NCBI RefSeq assembly: GCF_037975245.1
Contig: NC_092561.1
Location: forward strand, 3,705,001-3,769,000
Direction of reading: 5' to 3'
Source: Apostichopus japonicus
Lineage: Eukaryota > Echinodermata > Holothuroidea > Aspidochirotida > Stichopodidae
Length of the DNA: 64,000 nt
Under the pieces are notes generated by a model. That model was not told the DNA's origin, did not search any database, and saw only the letters and a program-made list of their open reading frames with translations. The translations under genes were made by a program, and so were the position numbers. This document shows, piece after piece, positions 40,591 through 52,619 of the stretch; the stretch's first letter is position 1, and the number at the start of each line of letters is the position of its first letter.

Positions 40591-43390
40591 TTATTCTGGT
40601 TTCTGTTGGAAAGAACATTTATAAAGTTACAAACGTTGATCCAGTTCTCTATTTTAATGAAGCACATTTTAGAATGAACAAACAAGACATGTTAGATGTC
40701 GATTCTTGTGTAGAGATTTTCAGCAAACAAATCCATTCTTTTCTTTTCTTTTCTTCTTTCCTTTCTTGCCTGTTATGTTCCCTTTTCTGTCCTTTGTTGT
40801 TTATTTTCTTTTTTTAATGAACTTAAGTTGGCATTGCGATGTCTTGTCAAAAACAGTACCATGATCTCTTTAGATTTCTTGAACTTTTCTTTTACGATTC
40901 CGTAAAGGAAATAGTGAACAAGTTTTGCACTTTAGTTTCATGTATATTGGGTTTGGGACATAACTTCTACTAATTTATATACTATTACTTGAGCTAATTT
41001 CAAGCAGAAACTATCTTTAAAGTTATAAAATGATATGCTACTTGGTCATAAAGTCAATACAGGAAGATGGTATCCTTGGTGGTATTATCACAGTTGAATG
41101 TACCTCTTGAATTGTCTTAATTGTTGTTACATCAGAGTATACCGACAACAACATTTATGTTACTAGTAGTAATCATATTAAAGTATGCACACTGAGATAT
41201 ACTCACCAGACCATAACTAAACATCTTTCTCGACTGAAATGTAGCTACAAGTAGCTTCTCTCCCTCCTCTGTCATCAATGTTGTCATACACCGTGCTCCA
41301 TCTTCTGTCCGTTTGGTTGTCAACAACTGCTGACCATCTTGACTGTACTGTGTGATGATACGTGATCCAAAACTATACCACAAGATGTATACAAAACCTG
41401 CCCTGTCTGCACATATACTGTAAAGACACCAAGTCTCTCCATCAATATCTGGTTTCGGGAGCTCGTATAGTAACTCCGCCTCTGTTGTAGATGTATCCAT
41501 GGTTACAGCGTATGCACATCTACTCCCTTCATCGCATATTAGCAGAACGCCTTCATGATAAAGGATATCTCTTGAGCATTCCATAACCTCTGGCAGCTTC
41601 AGAGCTCGAATGAACTTCAATTCTTCATCAAATATGAATAGCGATCCACTATATGTACCTACAATGATGTGGCCACGTTTAGGATCAGTAGTTATACAAC
41701 TCGCAGGCTTCACATTCACCGTTTTGATGTCATCACTGTGGGACGTGATATTATTTTGAGTAAAGGACCCATCGTGAATATTATAAACACCAACCTGATT
41801 GGATCTACAAACCGAAGCTATCTTATCACCTGATAAAGCAGCACAGTGACGATCGGGATGAAGAGAGCCCCCTTTGGCTTTATCTATCTTGTCATGACGA
41901 ATCTGACGTCCTTGTCTGTTTATGACAGTGATAAATGAATGGTCAATTGATAATCTCCCAGACACGACGATGTAACCAGTTCCGGTACTTGTTATACTAT
42001 TTACAAGAAACCCAGTAGCTTTGGTCACATCAAGATCAACAACAGATTCTACATTATCCGATATATTTACTCTATCAATACACAACATTGGTAGATCATC
42101 CATTGTTATATCAGATAATGATTCCATTTCTGGACAATCTTTCATAAGATCCTCAACTAGGGGTTCGCTCGCAGCTCTTATATCAGGAATACACTGTGCG
42201 TCTGTCCAGTGGTTATGTGATTCAAGGACACTCGAAGCTATAGTAGACACATTTTCAAACTTATTGACCCATTGATTACAAAGATCTGATAAGTTTTGTG
42301 TTTCTCTAAGCTTGCGTTGCTGTTGTTCTTCTATTGTTTTATTTCTCTCATTCATTTCTGCATCAAGTCTGTTCATTTTTTCGTCAATCTTTAATTCTCT
42401 GTTTTCTAGTTCATTTTGTTCAGTATCCTCTTTCTCTTTTGATTCTCTAATTTTTATTTTAATAATCCTGTCGTACTCGTCTCTTATTTTTCTAATTTTC
42501 TCTTCCATGTCTGATTCTAATTCCTTCAATTCTTTTCTACTCCTTTCTTCGAGAACTGTTTTGAATCTGTTGAATTCTCTCTTTTCTTTCTCTTTCTTAT
42601 TCTTTAACTTGCTGGTCTGATCTTCGTACTGCTTTTTCCATTTTGCTTTTGTATCAGCAACGATTGATGTAAGTTCTGCATTTACCTTGTTTATCTTATT
42701 AGTTAAGCTGGGTACATTTTCTTTCAGTTTTACAAGTTCATCTAATCTCTTCTGCAACTTCTCTCTTTCTTCTTTCGACACATTCGCAACGTCTTGTAGG
42801 TCATGACCTTTGTGCTTTCCGTACGAACATGTTATACAAACAGGGAGATTTCCACAAGTACAACAACATAAGTGAGCCATGTGTTCCGGGTGAGTATGAC
42901 ACCTAGGAGCTTCCACCAATGATGCAAGTTTTTCTTGTGTGAGACTTTTTCTCTCAAGATCATTCAGACCTAATACGTGTTTCTGATGTTTGACAAATAT
43001 CTTCTTGGTCAAATGAAATTGATAACACTGGACACAAAGAAATTCTTTACACATAAAACAGTAAGCTGTAACCTTTAACTTCTCTTCACAGCCAATACAT
43101 TCTCTCTCTTCTCTGTTTTCAAATGTTTTCTGTAGCTGAATAAACTGCAGCATACTTTTCATATGGAAATCAGTCTTGAATCCATCTATTCTATTGTTTG
43201 GTATTTTACAGACATCTTTACAAAGAGGACATTCAAATGTCCCAACCTGTCCTTCTAGTAATGGTTCCAAACATTGTTTACAAAATCTATGTAGACAGGG
43301 TAATAGTTTCGGTTCTTTAAACAGATCCAAACAAATTGAACATTCAAAGAATTTATCTTCGATGTCTTTCCAAGGAGATGGGCAGGCCAT
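40591..43390 (-). CDS. TRIM-like RING/B-box/coiled-coil/propeller protein, copy 3
   Basis: Coding exon 43408-41207, ATG at 43390, 728 codons, acceptor TTTCTTTACAG. RING and both B-boxes are intact, and the B-box region belongs to the group of copies 2 and 5. The exon ends CTG|GTGAGT. The last exon starts at 40602 after TTTCCAACAG and gives KPE then TAA (40593-40591), about 731 residues. The intronic read-through differs here from the other four copies: after VSISQC it runs on for 18 more codons instead of ending SLL. That loss fits the segment being intron rather than coding. Propeller loops near residues 478-483, 507-512 and 671-677 differ from the other copies. Confidence 0.85.
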
Positions 43391-43408
43391 TTTGTCTCGA
43401 AATTATAT

Positions 43409-46400
43409 CTGTAAAGAAAATTATGATTAATTTTAATTAATATCATAATTTGAATTAACAAATTGAGAGCATAAAAATTAAGTAGAAAGATCTTCAATAA
43501 ACTGAATTCAATAACTTTTCTTTGTAACCTACGGTATGACTGGTATATTTCTCCTATAAACACAGAAGCCGAGAAATTGGTGCAACTCGATCACTAACAT
43601 AATGGAACTGTTCAGATACTTGTGGTTGATGAGATGTGTTTGCAAGCTGTTTTTTGACTATATCCCATTAAGCTCCACCAACTCCTGAATATGAAAAGGT
43701 CAAAGTTGTTGCAAAGAGCATATATACCTACTATGTTGTTACATCACCATACCAAGTATGAACTAAATCAGACATACTGTAGAGTTGAAGAGATATTGCC
43801 ATATATGAATTGCACGTTAATCCCGCCCACTCATCATTATGCATGAAATGGGAAGCACAAACAATAGAGCACATTTACACAACATGGGGCATCTACCTAC
43901 TGTACCAAGCACGACATTGACTCAACTTGTGCTTCTGGCCATCACAAACACAGGCGCCCACCCCCCCCCCCGAACACACACACGCCATCACGATTGCAAA
44001 GGTTACCAAGCCTTCAGCATCATATAACCACAAAGAGTCACACAGTGGCATGAGCATCATAGCAAAGTGGAGTAATGGAGGGGGCAAGTTCAACTTACCC
44101 CCAATTGATTAAGGTATGACGTTTAAAATTGTGTTGATGGGCCAGAAGAGAATGATAGATTTTAAGTAGGGGAGGGGAGAGGACTGCACTTGAGTCATTG
44201 TAGTACCCTATGTCGGGATGTAGGAGTCCACACCCGGAACTTTATGTTTTTTACGCGTCAACTGGTACATTCTGAGGTATTAATTTAGGTCTGTATAAGC
44301 AGGGGCATCAATGATGGCGGGAGGGGGGGGGGGCGGGGGGCAGAGGGACACATTCCTCTTTCTCAAAGGTGGAAGAAATAATATCAAATGTTCCCCGCCC
44401 AGGTTTAGTGCCTTGACTCGTGTAGGCACTAGCCCATTATCAGGCTCATAATGACTCGTGTATCTCATAAAGGGGGCGCTGAAAACATTGTGCTATGAGA
44501 TTATTGGTACATTTTATTCTCATTTGCTCAACCCCCAATGAAAATAGAACTTCCACTGGGTTGAAGATATAAGAATTTCAGATTCCATTTATAGCATAAA
44601 TTAACCGAGGAACCGAGCCCATACACCAGTGACGCTATATGCTGAGCAAGGAGATAATGAAAGCCTGCAGCATTCGCTAATCTCCTTTCTAGTTTAATAT
44701 GTTTTATATTATATATTATGTTGTTTGTCACGTACAGTATAGGCAATATAATGTGAATGCTTAGGCAGTAAGCACTATTTCAGTTAGTTTAAGCAAAATG
44801 TTCATATCATTTCTTCTGATTTCATTAGTCAGTATATACTGTAGTGTGCAACCTCAAAGTCACGTCAGGCACGTTTTGTAGGAATGGCGTTCCAAACAAT
44901 TAAACACAGGGTTTTATTATAAGTGATCATATTTTTAAAATTACGATAAACGTAGAAAACTCCTAAGGTTTAACTGTGAACAGTGTAGCAGTCAATTATG
45001 AAACTATGGCTCATGAATATATTTATTACATCACTCTATATGTTTGATGTCAGCCTATCAGTTTCAATGTTAGCTCCTAAATCAGTACCCAATAATTTAA
45101 CTAAGATTATTTAGGCACAGTCCCCTACATGGCCCATCCATTCAGTTCATTATCCCCCCCCCCAGTAAGTCCCTTCTTGGGATGTAGAACAAATACAACT
45201 AATTAACACATTAATTCTCCAAATGGCTTCCCCTCTTCATACAGCTATTATAAGAATTCCATGCCATGCTTTTAAAAAAAGTAACCTAAAGCATATCTTT
45301 CCCTACAAAGTGAATTCACCTAATTTACCATTTTTCTAATTCTAATTGACCTTTCTTTTTGGAAGTGTAACATTCTCAATCATGAGATCTTAAAATAAAG
45401 AATGTTCAGATGCAACTTACAAGGCCTGGGAAGGGTAATTTCCGGCAATCTGCAGGGGAGGCATTGTTTGGCCAATAGTTTCTTGCTACCCTACACACCA
45501 ATTGATGGTGGCGCTGAAATTGCCCACCAAATAAAAGTCAGTACAATAGGCCCTAGTATATACACATTAAACCCTTATTATGTGTAGCATTTGGACGATG
45601 CATAATGCTTCTCGATGTTCCTCACCCCCCCCCCCCTCTTTTTTTCTATTCAGGGTAGGCCCCTGAAGCATCTATATTTTATAGTTTAATGTTTCTGATA
45701 TAGTGAATACATATGCCCAGTAATGAACCCAACAGTGCTTTTGAATGTAGTTGTGATACAATATGTGTGTATGTTGTAGACATATACAGCAAGGCGATTT
45801 TATTCTTGCATGCAAAGTTTAAGAATGTTTCCATTTTGTTTTAAGTTTCAATTTTATTTACACCAGGTTACACCATGATGTTAAACAGATAAGTCTTTCT
45901 TGCTCTATGTCTAATCACTAGTGACTTTTGTTCAATAATATTTATGACTGACATATCAATTCAAGGATCAAAAAGAGGCAAACTTGAAGATTTCTAGATA
46001 TGAGTTCACCCCAGACCTCCGTCGGGGCTTCGCCCTAGGGCACATTGACCCATGAACCTAGTGATCTGCCCAACAGTGCTTCTTAAATGTACTTATGATA
46101 CCATATGTTTGCATGTTGTATAACAAGGTGATTTTATTCTTGCATGAAAAGTTTAAGAATGTTTAAACAGTTGACTTGTAATGAAAATACATGATGATTT
46201 GAAGTTTACTCAATCAGTCAGTTTATAACATCAGGGTTTAGTGAATTCGGTATCATGGCTATGACCTCGATAACTGCTCTGTTATGATTGTTTAGCTTAG
46301 TAATATAACAACGGTAATACAAAATTAACGATCATACTAATCACAATTGAAATTTTACTCCATTAAATCCCACTTAATGGTACATCAAAATACTGATGAA

Positions 46401-47350
46401 CTAAGGAAACATGTTTGAAATTATAACCGTTATGCATTTCTAAGACTTACCTTACTTTAATGTTTAACTTTTCCCGTACTCTTGCATCAAGTTATTAAAC
46501 TAGCCAGATTTTTCTTTCTTACGTTATTTCGAGTCGGACCAGGAAGGAAATACATGATAATACACACTGTACATTGTACGTATGTATCCTACAATGGATA
46601 CAACGCACGAAACTTATATACAATTGAGATTGGACTTTGATATCACGAGAACACCCACGCTGAACTGATATGATTGGTACTTTACATCAAAAGTAAACAA
46701 TTGCGTAAACTATTAATAATAACTATATGAGATAACGCAAACGTTGAGTCTCTACGGGACTATTTAATTGATCCCCATAGGGGAACTTATGAGTGACAAG
46801 TAATAATTGAACAAAATGCAAAGAATTAAGCATGTACTTATATTACCATATGTTTGCATGTTGTAGATATCTGAAAACAAGGTGAGTTTTTTTTCTTGGG
46901 TGCAAAGTTTAAGAATGTTTCCGTTTGTTTTAAGTTTCAATTTTATTTTTCACAAAAAAGGACCTAAGTTATAACTAGATGCTAAATAGATATGTCTTTC
47001 TTAATTGATGTCTTATCACTTGTCAGATGTGACTTTTGTTAACATGTATTTTATGACTGGCATATCAATTCAAGGACCAAACAGAAGTAAACTTGAAGAT
47101 GTTTAGGTGTGAGTCCGTCCCTGGACCCCGCCGGGTCTTCGCCTTTGGACCCCATCAGGGGCTCTACGGGTGAAACTCTGTAGACCACCCGATATATTCT
47201 TTGCGCCAAAACGCTCACTCCTTCAGTTTTATACATGTTCAGTCATTTATGTCTCCCCTCACCGCACTTTTCAATTGGGATTGAAGCCTGTTTGTATAAG
47301 TAGCTCTGAGCGCAATATTGTGCTTATAAAATTACTTCAGGATTCACCCA
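43409..47350. repeat. 5' flank of TRIM copy 3 (duplicated, with internal re-duplications)
   Basis: Collinear with the copy 1 flank to about 13130. A ~300-bp segment with ATATGTTTGCATGTTGTA recurs at about 45715-46020, 46060-46150 and 46835-47090, so it is partly triplicated. 46150-46830 has no counterpart in the other flanks. C-runs at 43959-43972 and 45626-45638, G-runs at 44322-44340. No exon recognised. Confidence 0.75.
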
Positions 47351-47374
47351 ACTGTTCTGGGAAGTGAATGTAAG

Positions 47375-49440
47375 TGGGCCTTTAAGCTTGTGTTATTCCA
47401 AGATTACCATGAAAAAACTCATGAAAGCAGCAAGAACGTATGGAATAATTAGTTAGGTAGACCTTATGCGCTGATCTGTTTCTGAAGAGAAATTGCGAAA
47501 CGAAGTCAATCATAATATACCGTAAATATGGGCAGGTGCGAATTGCCCGTCACCTGGGGACTGGGCAATGGCCAGTGTGCCTCATTCCACCAGCAATACA
47601 GCCTGTAGTAAATAAAGTGACTCGGTGGCACTCGACCACCTCTCTGTCCCCTCCCAATATCACCAAAGTGTCGAGGTCATGCCCATTTCTGAATAGAATC
47701 TCAAATTAATAATTACATTGGGACAAAGCTTGCAGCGTACGTATAGTTGAAAAGAAGAAATATTGTTTGAAAGTCTATAGGGAGACTATGGGGCCCACTA
47801 TACTGTCCGATTGCCCGAACGGTCAGACCACATTGCACGTGAGTAAGACGATATCATGTAGTGATATGAAGTAACTCTCCAACGTAGAAGGCATTCATGA
47901 ATAATGACATTGTTAAGGCTATTGATTCGAGTAAATTTAAGATACGTGAAGTACATGATAATGCTTTATTAGCAGAGATAATGCATTTTAATATGTCTTT
48001 ATTAATCTTACAGTTATTAGTCATTGATAGTATCTAGGCTATGTTGCTCAGTTGATTTATTGCAAATACAATTAAGCTTTTGAAGTTACAGACCAATGCG
48101 AAAAAGGAAAAAAGAACTAATTACGTTTATAACTGAAAGACGAAATTATCAATTTTGTAACACTCTGAACATCAAATTAACTTCGAGAGTAACGCAATCA
48201 AATCCATTGTAATTTTTGCCAATTTTCTATGGGTTAAGTATCCAAAAGCAAACGTTAAATGCATTTGTTATTCCCGATCAGTGATTTTATCTATCATAGA
48301 AATACATATCTAAACGTCGATATTCTTACCAGTTATTTCAACTTCGTTATCAGGAGTAGTGAAGATTGTAGTAAAGGTAACAGCGGTGGTTTCGTTCTAC
48401 TCATGGAAGATACAAAAATATAAAATCTACCAAACAGTTGCTGCTCCAGGAATTCTCGAAAAAAAAAATGATGATGGTGTTGGTAAGGAGGAGGAGGTGG
48501 GGGGGGGGGGGCTGCAGATACGGGTAAGTGAAATTATGGCCATTATATTGATGGTAATAATAGCGGTAACAACATCGTAAAAAGTAAGCTCCTCTCTGCT
48601 GGGCCTTCCCCTGCCTAATAATACATGCATTACAACACTTACAACTTACAACATACGGTTTACGTAAACCCAATGTACACTGTTTGATTTATGACTAGGG
48701 ATCACATTGTAATTACGTACAGCGATATCGCAACTAAACACGAAACTGCGAAAAAAAAGACAAGTGAATTTAGATAAAACTTTATGAAGCAGGATGTTCG
48801 AGGTGTTATTAATGCGGCTTTGTATTACGTAACTTTGAACTCTTGAACTACGACATTTTACATTACAAATTACAATAGAAATTAGAAAATAAATTTCCGT
48901 TACAATTAGTCTTAGGTATATACCCAGAATGTTACATAACCTGTTACAACATTATGGTTTGGTATTAAATATCATAAAGAGTCTGATTCCATTATGTTAA
49001 GGCTTACCTGTCTTCCACTAGTGCGTTTAATTTATAGCCAAAGACAGAGAATTATTAACATTGACGGTCTTAAAATATCAGCTATGGCAATGAACGGATC
49101 CGGTAATAATACTATTCGTTGTCAACTGTTAACATCATCTTATATAAAGTGATTGTTTATAATATGCTATAAAATAGATGAGAAAGTATTACCATGCATA
49201 AGTACTTATATGGTTGGTTAAGTACTTTTTCTCATCACTTCAGTAGTGATGATGATATGTTGTAATCATTTGGCTCCTGGAACCTATTACTACTGTCTCA
49301 GTTCCATTGCAACGGCTGTCATAGACTAGTAAACATAATTTACCCGATTAGCAAGTATCGGGGTTCACCCATGGACCGGACGTCCATATCGAGGAGGTAC
49401 CGTAGTTAAAAGCTGTCCGTTTATATGTGTGTTGGTTTTT
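47375..49440. repeat. Segmental duplication, copy 2 (pairs with 4905-6985)
   Basis: Same order and orientation as 4905-6985, with scattered substitutions and small indels. It is followed on the right by an insertion-rich island and then TRIM copy 4, mirroring the neighbourhood of TRIM copy 1. Confidence 0.85.
47395..48745 (-). pseudogene. Decayed copy of the receptor-like exons
   Basis: Counterpart of 4716-6285. Exon C (from 47481) keeps its acceptor but meets TAA at 47455-47453 after nine codons, before the membrane segment, which is also rearranged. Exon B (48396-48330) is intact and keeps a proper donor ACTG|GTAAGA. The exon A counterpart has a short insertion before its donor that changes the frame. 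This copy cannot encode the same protein. Confidence 0.5.
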
Positions 49441-49446
49441 GTGTGA

Positions 49447-49835
<389 letters not shown>

Positions 49836-50059
49836 GAAACCGGTAAAGAAGGTCGTAATTTCACTGTAGGCGTTTGACACATGTATCGAACAATATTAGT
49901 TGTGTTTTTGGTGACATATTTTGCCTTACTATAGAGATCAAACATGATGCTAACCAACTCGAAAATCATTTGTTATTCCTAAAGCTGGATCCTGAAATGG
50001 ATACTTTGAAGTTAACATACTTTATATTAATGAAATGAAATTGAAAACGTTATGAGAAG

Positions 50060-50201
50060 GAAAATCCAGATCAGTGATAAAACTTCCAGCATCCAACGGG
50101 ATTCGAACCCGGGCCCCCAGCTTTGTTCGCGGACACCCTTATCAACTAGGCTATGGAAGCTAATTGTATGTCCAGAGGTTCAAAACCGGTAAGGAAGGTC
50201 G
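50060..50201 (-). mobile_element. tRNA-derived SINE, copy 2
   Basis: The minus strand has an A-box-like TAGCCTAGTTGATAAGG and a perfect B box GGTTCGAATCC (50109-50099). It is preceded by ACCTTCCTTACCGGTTT, as in the other copies. It is more diverged than the pair at 23.9 and 59.7 kb, so probably an independent insertion. Confidence 0.75.
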
Positions 50202-50236
<35 letters not shown>

Positions 50237-50246
50237 ATATATATAT
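50202..50246. repeat. (TA)n tract
   Basis: Short TA tract between the SINE and the perfect palindrome. Confidence 0.9.
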
Positions 50247-50248
50247 TT

Positions 50249-50402
50249 TAGATATAAATAATGTACACTCGTACAAAGTTTGCGCTATTACTCGAGTTTC
50301 ATGCTTCTTCGCAATCGTCAGATAGCTATCTGACGATTGCGAAGAAGCATGAAACTCGAGTAATAGCGCAAACTTTGTACGAGTGTACATTATTTATATC
50401 TA
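50249..50402. repeat. Perfect 154-bp palindrome without spacer
   Basis: Every base from 50249 to 50325 pairs with 50402 to 50326; the centre is GATAGCTATC. I checked each 10-base block against its reverse complement and found no mismatch. The arms contain AATGTACACTCGTACAAAGT and ACTCGAGTTTCATGCTTCTT. TA tracts lie on both sides, one abutting at the left and one about 60 bp away at the right. It could be a very young foldback element or an assembly artefact. Confidence 0.95.
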
Positions 50403-50457
50403 TCCAGCTCTATACCCAGGTATATTGAGCACTCTTCACCTGGAATTAATGTCATTT

Positions 50458-50610
<153 letters not shown>

Positions 50611-50695
50611 GACTATCGCACTGTTGACGATTAATAGTGTAAGAATTACTGGTAAGCAATTTAACATATAAAAGCGTAGATCACAATAATGCCAT

Positions 50696-51184
50696 GACCG
50701 GTTGGACAGCCGTTTTAACTGTTAATCAGGAATTTTTGGTAATTCGAAATAATTTCAGATATCTCAAATTAACTTTCAGATATCTCCAATCTATCTAACA
50801 TAGGCCTATCTACAAGTTAGTGCAGATACCTTATAAACTCAATTTCAGATATCTCGAAATACCGGACGACGAGATATCTAAAATTATATTTCATATATCT
50901 GAAATTATATTTCAGGCATCTGAAATTCATATTCAGATATCTCGAATTCAATTTCAGATATCTGACATAGAATTTCAGATATCTTGAATTCAATTTCAGA
51001 TATCTGAAAAAAACATTTTCAGATATCTCGAATTTAATTTCAGATATCTGAAATCGAATTTAAGATATCTCGAATATAATTATAGATATCTGATATCAAC
51101 TTGAGATGTCTAAAATAAGAAACAATTTCTGATATCTAAAATCCCTGATTAAATGTTAAAATGGTTTTCCATACGACCGGCTGT
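50696..51184. mobile_element. Foldback/MITE-like element filled with AGATATCT repeats
   Basis: The ends are imperfect inverted repeats: the left reads CCGGTTGGACAGCCGTTTTA, then ACTGTTAATCAGG; the right, reverse-complemented, reads CCGGTCGTATGGAAAACCAT, then TTTAACATTTAATCAGG. Between them, 50751-51140 holds about 20 diverged units around the palindrome ATTTCAGATATCTGAAAT, spaced about 20-25 bp. No coding capacity. Confidence 0.65.
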
Positions 51185-52340
51185 CACATTGACTAGAATC
51201 GATAATCATAAAATTCATTAAATTTCCTAAGCTTTATCTGGTAGAAACAGAATATTCAGTGCGTTCAAGCGGCACATTGAAATACAAAACATGCAAAAGA
51301 AAATGTCCCAACTGGGTATTCAAAATAAGGAAGAAGAAAAAGAGTGTGAAACTGACGTTATTTCTGAGTGACTCTAAAACTGGATAATCAAACACTTTTA
51401 AAATAATGAATATAAATGTCTTACTTATGCGTAGCAAGTTGAAGGTATATTCGATGCAAACTATATACATGGAAGGACATTGTAAATCCATGGGATGCGT
51501 TCATAGGAAAACAGAGTAATGAAAAAGTCCTTTATATGATTACATCGTATCTTAAAAGATAAAGCATGACAAATTCGACTAGTTTTTGCCAACCCACAGG
51601 CTACACGAAAGCAAGATTAAGCATTGGAGGCTGCAAATAACTGTTCTTCATTCGAAATTATTATCATCGAACAATTCAGAGCAAATTTACGTTTGTTGCT
51701 ATTTTCCAATAATACGGAGCGAGCTTGCCACCCTTCCATATCACTTGCCACTCCTCTCTACTTTTGTATTATATTTACATCGACTCTTTCAGATCAAATA
51801 CAGTAGATACTATTTGATCGAGCGAAATATCATAATCGTCTGTAAAGCACACAGATGCATCGTGCGTAGTGCGCTATACAAGAATATAAACATTACATTA
51901 CATAAGAAGCAATGAAACCAGGCAACGGCTAAAGTAAGCTGGGGTCTTCAAGCAAGAAAAATACATAGTTTTCCTATCTGAAATGATCTTCCGAATTGTA
52001 GAAACAAATTATTTAAATCTGTCGATAAGATAGACACAAGATGTGAAGCGAAGTTATAAGCCATTTGATTTCTCCCACATGTTCATCTGGTAAATTATAA
52101 TCGTAAAGACACGTTCCCAGCTCCATAATTTTTCGCATGAACGTCAACAGTTCTACGCATATGTTTTAATGTTTCTTGATTTTCGAGATCTAATTTTACA
52201 AGTTGCATTGAAGTCATTTATACAACTTTGCAAACATTACAGTTCGGTCCACCTCTGATGAATGTTCCTTCGCAGCCAAGTTTAAGCGAGGTTTGGTAAA
52301 ACATATGTGTACAGCAAATGTATCTTATTGTTTTGCGACT
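51185..52340. other. Insertion-island remainder, no gene recognised
   Basis: AT-rich sequence without a supported exon. It contains a retroposon-tail-like piece at 51825-51905 (GTAAAGCACACAGATGCATC, GTGCGTAGTGCGCTATACAA, ending ATTACATTACATAAG) that is a diverged, opposite-orientation relative of 38935-39010. Confidence 0.45.
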
Positions 52341-52619
52341 ATATGTTGTAACAAAGCTAAAGAGATTGACGGTCTAGTTGTTTAAAGGTCAAAGGTGGTG
52401 GCTCACTTTTTTTATTTTAAAGTAATTCTAGTGAAATGATGTAAACTAAGAAGACCGATCTTAATCATCGTGACCCGTTTCATCTTAAAGTTTGTAGTTT
52501 TTTTTCAGCAAATTTTGATAATTCCGTCCTCGTCAGCTGCACCCAGCTTTTGATGATCGATTCAGTGTGGTGTGTACTCTGGATATTTCTTTCTTTCATG
52601 TGTGTGTTCCAGGATGACT

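Noticed and set aside
42312-42620. Ser/Phe-rich plus-strand frame (and similar ones at 8794, 25770, 61776)
   Set aside because: Antisense shadow of the Lys/Glu-rich coiled coil and adjoining region of the TRIM exons.
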